Assembly (NCBI GenBank): GCA_028829895.1
Contig: CM054182.1
Coordinates: 89,677,046-89,741,045, forward strand
Length of the DNA: 64,000 nucleotides
Direction: 5' to 3'
From: Sinotaia quadrata
Lineage: Eukaryota > Mollusca > Gastropoda > Architaenioglossa > Viviparidae
Positions 23,301 through 32,430 of the stretch are shown here, one piece after another. The translations under genes and the position numbers were made by a program. A model generated the notes under the pieces. That model was not told where the DNA came from and did not search any database. It saw only the letters and a list, made by a program, of their open reading frames with translations. The stretch's first letter is position 1, and each line of letters begins with the position of its first letter.

Positions 23301-25711
23301 TGTATTACAATGAAAATAGTATTGACATTATGTTGTAGAAAAGTATTTGATTTATAAATGTGGTATGGTATACATATCACAATAAGAAAGAGCAGTTGAG
23401 GGTAGGGGGTTGCACATGGGGTGACAATATGGTCGGAGCTTGGCTCATGAAGTGAGATTGTATTTGACAGTTGATCTGAGATAGTATTTGGCGTAATGTT
23501 GTTTGGATTGGCCGAGGCCTATGCGTTTACTTTTATCTTAAGAGGGATGTCTGAGAAATGATTTTAAAAGTAAAATAAATTTTATTTGACTAAAATTAGT
23601 TTGTAATAAATTCATAGTGGGCGTTTTTCTTAACGTCATTTTTAATTTCTTTAACTTCTGAAAAAATGTATGTTGTCGCTCTGTTTGTTTATGGGTATGT
23701 TTTACAAATAGCATCTGGTTTATGTGACGTGTTGGAATACTTTACACATAACATCTTGTTTATGTGACGTATTGTTATGTTTAACAATAGCACCTTGTTT
23801 ATGTGACGTGTTGGAATAATTTACACATAACTTCTTGTTTATGTGACGTGTTTGCAATCTCACAGAGAGGAGTGGGAGTGGCTCCAAAGCTTGGACTTGT
23901 CTAAGACGCTCTCCACCCAGTCAGACTTCTGTACAGCCATCCAGAAAGCTGCTAAGAAACTCTTTGCTCAACTCGGTAAGAGATCCATCTGGTTTGTCAG
24001 GTCGTTTGAACTTTGTCTCAGGCCGTTTGAACATTATCTCAGGTTGTATGAACTTGGATGCTTCACACAATACACGCACTTGTGCTTCGTCATTAGAATG
24101 CGCATTATGGGATAAGATATAATGTATGTACCCTTTGTGTCAAGCCACTAAAATGAGTACTTTCAGAAAAGACAGTATATGTACCCTTCTGTTACGTATT
24201 TGAAATGCTCGCTTTAAAATATGTATTTGCCCTCCTGTTACGTCATTAACTGCACGCTTTCAGAAAATATAATGTATGCACCCTTCTGTTACGTCTTGCA
24301 GTACTTGCAAAGATACTCTTTCACTTACGTATTAAAACGTGCGCTAGCAAAAAAGATAATAATATTATATGTATTCTTTTTGCCACGTCTTTAATGTATA
24401 CTGTTTCAGAAAAGACAATGTATGTACCCTTCTTTGACGATACTAAGGTGTACGCTTTCAGAAAAAGACACTGTATGTACTCTTACTGCCATTGTAATTA
24501 AAGTGTACGCTTTCAGAAAAAGACACTGTATGTACTCTTACTGCCATGTAATTAAAGTGTACGTTTGCAGAAAGGGTAATATATATGTACTCTTACTGCC
24601 ATGTAATTAAAGTATACGCTTTCAGAAAAAGACATTGTATGTACTCTTACTGCCATGTAATTAAAGTGTACGCTTGCAGGCAAGATAAAGTGTGTATGCA
24701 TTCTGACACGTAATCTATCCTTTAAATAATAAAGTTATACTTTTGGAGTGGGCGTGCATCCTAGCAATTATATTTTTACATTAAAAAAATCAATACCAAA
24801 ATGTTTGCAAACTAAGCAGCCTAGCACTGTAATGTTGAGAGCGATTTCTAGTCTGTGTCATGCTGTGTCATGGTGAGGATTAATCACAGTTACATTGTAC
24901 TGAAACACAATTAAGACAGATAAATAGCAAATAGAAGAAACATTACTCTAAGATCATATTTACAAAATAAATGCACGATTTTGTAGAGACCAATAGTTCA
25001 AGTACAGTTCACACGCGCACACAAACAAACAAACACAAATAAACGTACGTGCATACCAACACACAATATAAGACATATGTAGATATAGAACACGTCACAA
25101 AGCTCTATAGTTATCAGCATACCATAGTCATAGAGGATTTCACTTTATATGTATTTATTTACTCCGAGTATCAATTAATCTGTTATTTTTTTAAATACGG
25201 ACTGTTCTATATAAAATATGTTTACGAATAATTCATATTTTTAATTTTGTACCTGCATATAGGGCTGAGCCTGGATACAGCGGCAGGATATCGTCTGTTT
25301 GATGTCGAGGTCATTGAGATGAGTCCTACTGTGTCTTTCCTAGTGGTCCTTCCACCAGTAGAGCAGGTGTGCATGTCCCCTGGACAGACTGACCAGCTCG
25401 CAGAGCACAAGGACTTTGTGCTTTTACCTGTACAAGTCTTCGAGACCAGTATGTGTCATGAAGTATTGATTTTTCTTCTTGTCTTCCTTTATTTGTTCTT
25501 ACCTGTACAAGTCTTCGAGACCAGTACGTGTCATGAAGTGTTGATTTTTCTTCTTGTTAACTGTACAAGTCTTTGAGATCAGTATGTCATCAAATAACGA
25601 ATTTCTTATCTACCTTTACGTGCTTCTACAGTGCTTTGCGTTTGGGAGCAGTAAAATATGACAGAAATATAGCTTTTCTAGGTGTTTTCTTTAACATTTC
25701 CTTCATATTTA

Positions 25712-25752
<41 letters not shown>

Positions 25753-27628
25753 AGCAAGCAAACGAAGTATAAACATACATGCACAACTATTTTGTTCTGT
25801 GTGTTAATTCTTTCACTCTCTAGTGCTAGATAAATCGACTTTTAAGCGAAACCACGAACAGAACAGAGACAAAACCGCGACTTGCTGCGTCCTCATACAA
25901 GACATAATTTTGTTTACTATTTGTGTCGCAAAGAGAGTCCGTGTATCTGCGGATTCGCACTCAAGTGCATGATGCAACACATGCTCATCATACCTACAGC
26001 CTCCCTTCAAAATCTATGCATACACTTCAGTATTCACACCAAACCCAAACAAATTACAGTTCCAGAGTGTCGCTTGAACATTATCTCAGGTTGTATGAAA
26101 TAAACAGAGGGCTTATGTTTCCTCTGCAGTGGATTTCAACAATGTGTCCTGGTCCAAACTTTGCTCTAGAGAGGATTTTTCCAGTTATGAACTTTTTGTT
26201 TACATAAACAGCAGCATTATAACATTCTTTTAACGTCTGATTCCTGTCACACTGCTCTTTTAGCGTCTGCTTCCAGTCACAATGTTCTTTAAACGTCTGA
26301 TTCCTGTTACAATACTCTGTTATTTTTTTGTTGAATCGTTTCACGTATTGCTTATTAAGAGACGTTCGTTTGAATTTTGTGCATTGCAGTCCACATGAAC
26401 ACGTACCAACCCACGATGTTCTCTTTGTATTCACGACTGTCTTCCATCACAGAAATGGACGTGGTTCTAGCACAGCAAGCACAGAGAGAGGTCTGTAGAA
26501 TGCCTCACACTTTGCTTATCGGGGCTGGTTGTGTATATTTGTGTGGGAGTTTCTCCTTTTATTTTTATTTATTTATTTTATTATTAACATTATTTTTTGG
26601 GGGGTGGTGGGGGTGGTACGTCCACTGTCAATATTCGCGATTTTCACCGACGTTTAAATAATTATTATTAGTCTAAGAGTAATCAATATCTGTAGACAAA
26701 ATGATTTTTGCATGGTGCCAGAAAGACGCAATCATTGTCTGACATTGATAAGAAAGAGAAGCTCCACGTAAATATGGCATTCCTGTTGCAGGCTTTCTCC
26801 ACGGAAGAGCTCAGTTCTGCCAAAGAGCAGCTAGAGATCTCCTGCCACCTGCAGCAAAACCTGGAGCGGATGTGGAAGGGCGCCCGCTGGGTGATGGACC
26901 TCATCACATTCGCCCGCGACAAATCTCCCCGCCCACCCGTCTCCGCCTCGACCTTACTCCTTCCCCCGGAGTGTCACATGTCAAAGGTCATGTCCTCGCC
27001 ACTGCTTGCGCATTCCAGGGAACACATCCGGGGCATCAGGGACAACAACAACTCGCAGTCGGCACCAGCTGCCTGCAATTCGAACGAGTTCAGCGTGGGA
27101 AAAGATCATCGAAAGATCGCAAAGTTCTTCGATCCTAATGACGAGCCGAAAGACAGTTGTACAAGTTGTGGTGGTGACGTCACTGGTAGCTCAGGTGATG
27201 GTGGTAGTCGAGAACTATCTACTTTTTTGGCTAACGGCACCGACAAGCCAGAAGAGCGAACGCCACCTTCTCCGCCGTTGACTTCCGGTATACTCAGGGT
27301 GTACGCAGCCTATGACACGGGGCTTTCCAAAGGTGTTAGTGTCAAACTGCATATTACCGCGCAGACCACGTCGCGTGACGTCATAAACCTCGTGGTGCAG
27401 CATTTGAACAAGGCAGTCGTGAATAAGGGGCGCGAGGGCCCGATATACCCAGACGACGAACTGGACAGTTTCTGCCTCGTGGCGGTTGTTGGCACTCGGG
27501 AACGCATTCTAGATGACGAGTACCCGCCTTTACGTTTACATAATCCTTGGCTCAAAGGGCGCTTGTACGTAAGGAGGGTTAACTCATTGTTTTCAGTCAT
27601 TCAGCAGGGACAGGCAACTGCCGTTTGA
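9302..27628 (+). CDS. ANKFN1: ANKFN1 / wide awake homologue, C-terminal 818 codons (13 exons)
   Basis: Thirteen exons, each bounded by AG/GT, join to 2457 nt with no frame break and end at TGA 27626-27628. Residues (numbered from the first exon here) 1-27 are a basic linker, about 28-127 an FN3 domain (PPDPPTQV start, YKVEW and YYVRVTACNVKG strands), about 128-540 the conserved ANKFN1-specific region, 541-705 a low-complexity polar stretch, and about 706-807 a Ras-association-like domain. The family normally has ankyrin repeats before the linker; they are not here, so the gene is 5'-partial. The fly protein WAKE is a cytoplasmic/membrane-associated clock-output regulator of neuronal excitability; ANKFN1 is its animal orthologue. 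That function is family knowledge, not visible here. Introns are filled with minisatellites, some touching splice sites. Family assignment rests on recognised motifs rather than a database search; confidence is high. Confidence 0.92.
9520..9574. repeat. (TG)n microsatellite
   Basis: A TG tract with TTTG interruptions in the intron after the exon at 9302. Confidence 0.95.
9977..10205. repeat. (CA)n and 54-bp-like CA-rich duplication
   Basis: A pure CA tract at 9977-10005. At 10105-10200 a near-repeat of CCCACACACATGCATACACA occurs twice, each preceded by a CGTGTGC-GCC variant. Confidence 0.8.
11421..11440. repeat. Perfect 20-bp AT-rich palindrome
   Basis: CAATAAATTTAAATTTATTG equals its own reverse complement. 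It contains AATAAA on both strands. Confidence 0.9.
11722..11749. repeat. (AAT)n microsatellite
   Basis: About nine trinucleotide units. Confidence 0.95.
12307..12420 (+). CDS. ANKFN1: ANKFN1 exon: FN3 domain, first half
   Basis: It codes residues 27-65, starting RPPDPPTQVTLSVAS and ending at VVTRYK. This is the A to C strand part of an FN3 fold, with the proline-rich entry and the NGSVVTRY turn. The acceptor is TTTCTGCAG (ends 12306); the donor is GTATGT at 12421. Entry is phase 1 and exit is phase 1. Confidence 0.93.
12745..12933 (+). CDS. ANKFN1: ANKFN1 exon: FN3 domain, second half
   Basis: It codes residues 65-128: VEWSCYEDFLPL, LEYEIRGLAKG and YYVRVTACNVKGFGGY. These include the Tyr-x-Val-Arg-Val strand and the N-x-K-G-x-G loop typical of FN3. 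The acceptor is CTTTTTCAG (ends 12744); the donor is GTGAGT at 12934. A (TG)n tract begins about 18 bp after the donor. Confidence 0.95.
12951..12984. repeat. (TG)n microsatellite just after FN3 exon donor
   Basis: About 17 TG units, starting about 18 bp after the donor at 12934. UG-rich tracts downstream of donors can bind splicing factors of the CELF/TDP-43 type; relevance here is unknown. Confidence 0.95.
13025..13185. repeat. 90-bp tandem duplication
   Basis: Two copies containing ACAAGTCTGTAGGCCTATAC and CTTGACATAGTGTAATATAG, starting near 13028 and 13118. Confidence 0.9.
13455..13830. repeat. Degenerate CCATACCGG minisatellite
   Basis: CATCCATATCGGGTTACCAG and TTCCTTTCCGGACAGTCATC recur with a ~56-bp period in the centre (about 13590-13740). 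Flanks have decayed CATACCGGACA units. Confidence 0.82.
14050..14103. repeat. 18-bp repeat, 3 copies
   Basis: TATCCGGAGTTTACT repeated three times, followed by coding-like but unrecognised sequence. Confidence 0.85.
14305..14392. repeat. (CA)n microsatellite
   Basis: About 42 CA units with two CC interruptions at the right end. Confidence 0.96.
14800..14972. repeat. 36-bp minisatellite, ~5 copies
   Basis: The unit contains AATTCCGAGCCATAATCGCA and AAAATGCCGGTCTG. A 36-bp period keeps frames open on both strands (12-residue repeats SEIPSHNRKKCR and RNFRPAFFAIMA). No splice or start context suggests a gene. Confidence 0.92.
14980..16707. other. Intronic stretch, nothing recognised
   Basis: Contains a C-run (about 15140-15154) and a ~20-bp GTGAAAACAAATTTTCAGTG repeat (16420-16525, about 4-5 copies). 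No exon-like segment seen. Confidence 0.6.
16708..16821 (+). CDS. ANKFN1: ANKFN1 exon: region after FN3
   Basis: It codes residues 128-166, beginning SWRDVDGVTPRLEGKLQ and including LQVLFDQVKRSRPPEA. This is the conserved segment that follows FN3 in ANKFN1. The acceptor CTACCTTGCAG ends at 16707 and the donor GTAAGC starts at 16822. Confidence 0.92.
16945..17085. repeat. ~43-bp minisatellite, 3-4 copies
   Basis: GTGTAGAGGTATAATTTGGC followed by AGGGTAATGTTTGAGTAT, repeated with small indels. Confidence 0.88.
17240..17303. repeat. (TG)n microsatellite
   Basis: About 32 TG units, 100 bp upstream of the exon at 17403. Confidence 0.97.
17403..17496 (+). CDS. ANKFN1: ANKFN1 exon: basic KKRISIKNLF segment
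   Basis: It codes residues 166-197: a Ser-rich start, then KKRISIKNLFLSAPKFQKSV, a basic conserved block. The acceptor TTTTTGTTGTACAG ends at 17402. The donor AGAG/GTTAGA at 17497 is non-ideal but keeps frame with the next exon. Confidence 0.9.
17692..17827 (+). CDS. ANKFN1: ANKFN1 exon: GVHLACLLCCEDKVLVTSEE
   Basis: It codes residues 197-242, ending QADLYWLMK. Cysteine-rich and hydrophobic, it is a conserved part of the ANKFN1-specific region. The acceptor CTGCCTGCAG ends at 17691 and the donor GTATGT starts at 17828. Confidence 0.92.
18020..18090. repeat. (TCTG/TCTA)n microsatellite
   Basis: Imperfect TCTC, TCTG and TCTA units. Confidence 0.85.
18382..18492 (+). CDS. ANKFN1: ANKFN1 exon: ACTWEDVKLLRQDME
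   Basis: It codes residues 243-279 in phase 0 at both ends: IACTWEDVKLLRQDMEKTS through LLQAITTLQ, probably helical. The acceptor CTTTCCTCAG ends at 18381 and the donor GTAATT starts at 18493. Confidence 0.92.
18660..18885. repeat. 39-bp minisatellite, 5-6 copies
   Basis: The unit contains CTGTCTGTACGTTTTGTGCG then CATCAAATCAAAGCAT. It is in frame as a 13-residue repeat (LSVRFVRIKSKHK). It lies in the intron before the exon at 19129 and is not coding as far as splice sites show. Confidence 0.93.
19129..19347 (+). CDS. ANKFN1: ANKFN1 exon: LGQFFHRPVRAANGSLIL
   Basis: It codes residues 280-352, phase 0 at both ends, including DLGQFFHRPVR, SAKWVSLSKLRRRQSL and HGMLVAAIP. It is locally GC-richer than its introns. 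The acceptor CTCCTTTCAG ends at 19128 and the donor GTGAGT starts at 19348. The same frame stays open from 18964 to 19674, so retaining flanking intron would not stop translation at once. Confidence 0.94.
19348..21327. other. Intron, AT-rich; nothing coding recognised
   Basis: Contains an AT-rich repeat of about 25-30 bp with TTAATTAAA and CACTTAGTATCTTT cores (about 20875-21125). Otherwise unique sequence. Confidence 0.6.
21328..21494 (+). CDS. ANKFN1: ANKFN1 exon: LPKGLYLGFLKIHVSVDSLR
   Basis: It codes residues 353-408, including GLYLGFLKIHVSVDSLRILA and NCLPYAKVRDCPNVS. This is one of the best conserved blocks of the family. The acceptor GATAACAG (ends 21327) has a poor pyrimidine tract; the donor GTCAGT starts at 21495. 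Confidence 0.93.
21780..22510. repeat. Degenerate CAAGAAACAGCTAGTCA array
   Basis: Short units such as CATCAAGAAACAGCTAGTCA recur with many changes. Around 22185-22300 three nearly identical ~48-bp units (CAACAAGAAACACGAAGTCA plus ACAGAAACAACTATCAAAAC) form a recently homogenised core. The strand is strongly C/A-biased. Confidence 0.85.
22511..23690. other. Intronic stretch with weak coding-like segment
   Basis: The frame at 22525-22782 (85 codons) has near-coding composition but no recognisable domain or flanking splice sites. The rest shows nothing. Confidence 0.4.
23695..23858. repeat. 40-bp minisatellite ending at an exon acceptor
   Basis: Four units with TTGTTTATGTGACGTGTTGG and TACATAACATCT cores. 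The last unit runs into the acceptor ending at 23865. Confidence 0.92.
23866..23975 (+). CDS. ANKFN1: ANKFN1 exon: EEWEWLQSLDLS
   Basis: It codes residues 408-445: REEWEWLQSLDLSKTL and CTAIQKAAKKLFAQL. The acceptor CAATCTCACAG ends at 23865, immediately after a 40-bp minisatellite. The donor GTAAGA starts at 23976. Confidence 0.92.
24110..24690. repeat. ~55-60-bp minisatellite, ~9-10 copies
   Basis: Core AAAGTGTACGCTTTCAGAAA, then AAGACACTGTATGTACTCTT and ACTGCCATGTAATT. Left units are diverged and right units near-identical. Every unit holds a CTTTCAG acceptor-like motif. Confidence 0.92.
25263..25448 (+). CDS. ANKFN1: ANKFN1 exon: VEVIEMSPTVSFLVVLPP
   Basis: It codes residues 445-507: AAGYRLFDVEVIEMSP, then VSFLVVLPPVEQVC and DFVLLPVQVFET. 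The acceptor GCATATAG ends at 25262; the donor GTATGT starts at 25449. The last ~25 nt of the exon plus its donor are repeated downstream (donors at 25524 and 25582). Using 25524 would lengthen the exon by 75 nt in frame. Confidence 0.93.
25424..25600 (+). repeat. Tandem copies of an exon 3' end with its donor
   Basis: CTGTACAAGTCTTCGAGACC plus AGTATGTGTCATGAAGT occurs at 25429, 25504 (75 bp later) and, partly decayed, 25561. The first is the true end of the ANKFN1 exon 25263-25448. Confidence 0.95.
25713..25749. repeat. (CA)n microsatellite
   Basis: About 18 CA units. Confidence 0.96.
26205..26328. repeat. 33-bp repeat, 3-4 copies
   Basis: TTTTAACGTCTGATTCCTGT plus CACAATGTTC recurs. It lies just upstream of the exon at 26390. 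Confidence 0.88.
26390..26490 (+). CDS. ANKFN1: ANKFN1 exon: FSLYSRLSSITEMD
   Basis: It codes residues 507-540: HMNTYQPTMFSLYSRLSS, then MDVVLAQQAQRE. The acceptor TGCATTGCAG ends at 26389 and the donor GTCTGT starts at 26491. Confidence 0.9.
26792..27628 (+). CDS. ANKFN1: ANKFN1 terminal exon: polar linker and Ras-association-like domain
   Basis: It codes residues 541-818 and the TGA. AFSTEELSSAKEQLEIS through WVMDLITFARDK completes the conserved region. A polar Ser/Gly/Pro-rich linker follows, and from GILRVYAAYDTG (residue 706) to YVRRVNSL there is a ubiquitin-like fold of RA type, including TSRDVINLVVQHLNK and FCLVAVVGTRERILDDEYPP. The acceptor TTCCTGTTGCAG ends at 26791. It is the largest exon and clearly GC-richer than its surroundings. 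RA domains bind small GTPases in some proteins; whether this one does cannot be told. Confidence 0.95.
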   Translation, partial: AFSTEELSSAKEQLEISCHLQQNLERMWKGARWVMDLITFARDKSPRPPVSASTLLLPPECHMSKVMSSPLLAHSREHIRGIRDNNNSQSAPAACNSNEFSVGKDHRKIAKFFDPNDEPKDSCTSCGGDVTGSSGDGGSRELSTFLANGTDKPEERTPPSPPLTSGILRVYAAYDTGLSKGVSVKLHITAQTTSRDVINLVVQHLNKAVVNKGREGPIYPDDELDSFCLVAVVGTRERILDDEYPPLRLHNPWLKGRLYVRRVNSLFSVIQQGQATAV

Positions 27629-28999
27629 AAAAAAGAAGTGGGTCAGGTTTGAAGAAGTCACTGTTTGTCAAGGTCAGGCATTCCAAGAACTGCTGATCGC
27701 ATACTAATACTGAAGTAGTTATGACAGACTTGTGTCAGTAGTCTCTTGGTGATTCCCTCTGAGTAGCAAAAGATGATGAGGGGGGAAAATAGACAGAAAA
27801 AAAAAACTAGAACCGATTATATGAACAACTAAGATATGTTAATAACAATGAGCTGAAGTTATCTCACGCAATGATTGCTCTATATCAGTATAATCAGGTT
27901 TGTTTTTTTTTTTAAAGGAAAAGAGAGAAAAGCAAATTCGAAAAAGACAATGGATACAAACTAAGATTTGATCTGATTGATCTGACAAGAAAACAAAAAC
28001 TACGTGTAAGGTCGGGGGCCTGAGTCGGGATATTTCAGCATTGGAAAGAAGTATTTGTGTTTTGTATGTGAGTGAATTTTAATCAACCGCACTTCCAACA
28101 TCTCGATTTCATGAATGCCAGCATTTTGTCCCACAAAACTGTCAAACCATGCCAGAGATTGTTCTTACAGTTAAAGGGGGTATAAAACTTATATACAAAG
28201 GTTGATCATAATGCATAAAGCTTACCTCAGAACCCAGAAAGTCTTTTCAAAAGAAATCTTTCAAAATGAAACGCATCAAAGTCTGATGTGCAGTCGCTCT
28301 GCCACGTAGAGTCATCTATCGTGCCATCTCCCTGCGCGTGAAAACTGTCTTGGCATTGGTCAAGGGAGGCAATTTCAAACTACATTAAAATCAATGCTGG
28401 CGCCTCGCTATTGTGTTTATTGCTAAGTATTACGTTGGAGGTTTTTGTTGGTGCTATTCCAAATCAAAACGGGATGTTCACGCTATGTACGTATTCTTAA
28501 TATCAGGGGGACTTAACTCACTTCCCTGCTCACTGAGGCCATGGCAAAGTGGAAATGGCGCTTAATGAATGAGGTTGACTGCTTTTACAATCAAAGATTA
28601 CCATTTATATTAATTTATTCATTTTCAGTTATCATTATGAAAAGAGCAAAAATATCTTCCCCGACTGACTTTTACACTCGTATTCTCCAGACACTTGCAC
28701 TCACAGACACTTGCACTCTCACAGACACTTGTACAGTCGCAGGCACTTGCACTCATAGACGACAGACACACTCACAGACACCTACACTCACAGACATTTG
28801 TACACTTACAGATGTTTGAACTCACAAACGCACTCACAGATACTTTGCACTTTACACTCACATGACACTTGCATACTCACAGACACTTACACACTCACAT
28901 GACACTTACTCACAGACACTTTCACACTCACAGACACTTGCACACAGAGATATACTGAAACACGAACAAGCGATACATATTGGGACGAAAACAAATAAA
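27629..28999 (+). other. ANKFN1 3' UTR and possible poly(A) signal
   Basis: No coding sequence is seen after the ANKFN1 stop. The first canonical AATAAA on this strand is at 28994-28999, after an imperfect CACTTGCACTCACAGA-type repeat (28690-28950). The transcript end is inferred from that hexamer only; an earlier non-canonical signal is possible. Confidence 0.35.
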
Positions 29000-31900
29000 A
29001 GGAAGGTGGTACTTCTGAATACTTCAAACAATTAACAATCTATTTCGTGATCAACACTTAAACAAACTGTCCATCAAAACTGCATTGTATTCATAAAAAT
29101 GTGTGCCTAAAGAAAGGAACTCCAATGGCCAGAAACGACTTCCATTGGACTTAAAAAGATAAAAGTCCCCTCCCTTTTTCAAAATTAATATTTTTAAACT
29201 TGAAAGTTGATCTTTACTTTTGGATTAACTTTAAAGTTTATCTTGACGTTGGATTACTGTCGATAAGTTTAGTCGAATACGGTATGTTTATTTTATAATG
29301 GTATTCCTGTGCCGTGTTTGGAAATCCTGGTTTGACGGTTGTTAGTCAAACCGCCGGCCGCACACTTTTAAATTTCCCCAAACGAATATTATTTAGTCTT
29401 TATCCAATTCGTTATCGCACATCAATTATATTTTTTTTCTTGATTGCATCACCTGATGATGAGGTTTGTTTCTCTTCATTACTGTCAGAATATTTCGTTT
29501 TCTATGACATACGTGGACTTGCTTCTAAGGGGAAATAACTGGTGATTTTCTTAAATTAAACTGATTTTTGGCATGTATCACTTTCATTCTTATAATATTC
29601 AATGATAATTTCACTGCCGGAAAATTAATAATTGTCTCTATTTTGTTAGAAAACTCCTGCGCTTGGCAACCTGCATGATATTTGTGTTTATTTTTATTTT
29701 TAACCACCAAAGCAAGCCGACTGTGATTCGATAAAATCGTTGATGGTTACACACAAAAAAAACAAAACAATTGTCTGTGATTTTCTATTTTAATGTATTT
29801 GTTGTCTGTTACAGTTATTATTTATCTTTTTTGCCATTCGTTTGCCAGTATTCCTCGTAGAAGTATGGCTACTTACTGGCAAGTTAAATGTACTCGTAAT
29901 TTTAATATTATATAATGATTTAATAGCTATTACAATATTTCTTCTTTCATTGTTATTTTACTGTTTTTACTTCATTATCTGTAGCATCATGTATTGTGTG
30001 ATTTGATCTGATAGCACTGTTAAGTTCATATAAAGATGCCGTGTGCTTCACTGATCTCAGAGAGCATGTATCTATAATGATAAAAACAGATTAGTGTTCA
30101 TTGTATAAAACAAACTATTGTGAATAATGATACTCATCTGTGAAGTGTAAACGCTTCACAGTAATTAGATGTGATTGAGATGTGCAGTAGCAGTGAATGT
30201 AGCTGTGGACGTGCTTTGTACTGTGTCGCATATACAGACAACTTTGAAGTGTGCCCTATCCATTGGCAGTATGACACATCTGTTCACAGTGTATGTGGCT
30301 TGGCTGCATGAGCGAGGTGAAAAGTTTCCTTGGGAATGTCTACGTAATTAATAACACCTTGTGAATGTGGCAGTTGGTCCGATTATTGTGAATACTGAAG
30401 TATATTTCTTGTGTTAGTGAGGTGACCATAGTATTATTTGTGAATGAGGCAGCTGGTCCGGTTATTGTGAATACTGAAGTGTATTTTGTGTCAGTGAGGT
30501 GAGCGGTGAAAATGTGAATTTATACAACTCTGGTGATTGAGGCAAGTGATCCACTCTATATGAACACTTGTAAATATATGAGGGTATGGTGTAGTGTTTA
30601 TTTTGAGCATAAATGAGTGTGTTGTTTACGATGTAGACCTCTGTAAGCATGTCAACATGGGGACTTTTCTATGCCTATAATGCTCACTTCAACCTTGCTT
30701 CGTTCGTGTTGCAGCGTGAGTGTTTTTGTTTGACTTTGAACGAGTGTTCAGAATCCTGTTATGAGAGTTGTAAGTTGCAATGTGTCTTTCGCAGTTCTTA
30801 GTACGACAATGTACACGGCACTAGACACTTACAGTGTTCTGCTGGTGTCTGTGAGGTAGCGTTTCTGTTGTGTACGTATTTCATGTAGTATTCTTGCGCG
30901 CAAATGCATGGGACATTATTCTTCATTGTTAATGTTCGAACCGTTTTGCTTTTTGAATGTTGGGGGAATGTTCTTTTGCAGTGTGTAAGGTACTATTTTG
31001 TTGTGTGAAAATTTAGGACAGTCTTCTTTTATGTGAATGTTTGAGGCATTGTTTTGTGCGTGAGTAATTGGGGCAATGTTTCTCTTGTATGGCTCTCTGG
31101 GGTAGCGTTCCTCATTGTGAATGTTCACAATTCTAGTTTTCAACTATGTGAATATTTAAATGTTGTGCAACGTAAATGTTTGGAATAGTGCTGTGAATTA
31201 TGAATGTGATTGTACGAATGCACGTGAAAGTTGAGGCAAAGTTCTGCTGTGTAAATATGTACATAGTTGTAGTTTCACGTAGTGTGAAGATTTGATTGAG
31301 GACTTTATTTAAGCACAGCGGTGAAATTATTTTACAGCTCCCCACCCCCAACGCTCTGCGCACACAAGCGTCAGAGTATAAAGTAAAGACTGATGAAAAG
31401 GAGAGAACAAACTTTGGAAAGAAAACGAAAAACTCTAGAAAATTTTAGTAATTTTAACTAATAACTTAGCTCTATGTCACCACACAATAACATTATAATC
31501 AGGGTTTTGAGTATTCAAACGATAATGGTAAGAGATGTTAATGGAAAACAAAATGAGTAATTAAAACACTCACGCACTCTTTCACACATGCACACACACT
31601 CATGCATACAGAAAATAAAACCTGTATTTGTATATACTCACACAAACAAACAAAAATATTTGCACGGAATTTTTAAAAAAATGATGTATAATAATATAAA
31701 TAAAATATCGTTTCTTAACTGAAAGATTCACATCAAAGGAAAACGGTTACAAATTTAAAATGTGTTAAAGTTCTTTATTGATTATAATTCTTGTTCTGTT
31801 TCTATTAAATAAGAATTTACTTTATTTATTTATTATTTTTAAATGGGAAAACAGTGTTTGCATGCTGTTATAGACTTACTTTGTAACTCATATCCTGCGT

Positions 31901-32430
31901 TAAGAGCAAAGAGACGTCAGTTATTGTGATAGTACTGCTATGATACTTCAAGTGACAGGTCTGTGATAACGTCAAGAGTGAAAATAAATGAAAACTTTCA
32001 TAATTTTCTTTTTGTCTTTGAGTATTTGTTTTCAGCAAAGGGAACTGTGGTGTTTATCTGTCATTAAGGAAATAAAATGAAAAAAAAAAAAGACAAAGAA
32101 AAGAAAGAAAAAAATAATGAAGCAAACACATATCTGATAGAAAAAAGCAAGGAAGAAACAAATCAACAAAATAAATGCAGAAAGTAAGATAGAAAGGAAA
32201 TATACTAAATATCGAAGAAACATAACAAAGAAATGAAAACAACAAGAAGAAAATAAACTAACAAGGAAATCAGAAAGGATAAAGGGGATGGAAATGAAAA
32301 CATAATATCAAACAAACAAATGGTACAAAGAAACACTCAAAGAAAGAAATAATATTGAGAGATATCTGGATGAATATTTCTAAATATTGGATGCACAAAT
32401 AACAAACAACTCTTTCATTTAAGTGTCATC

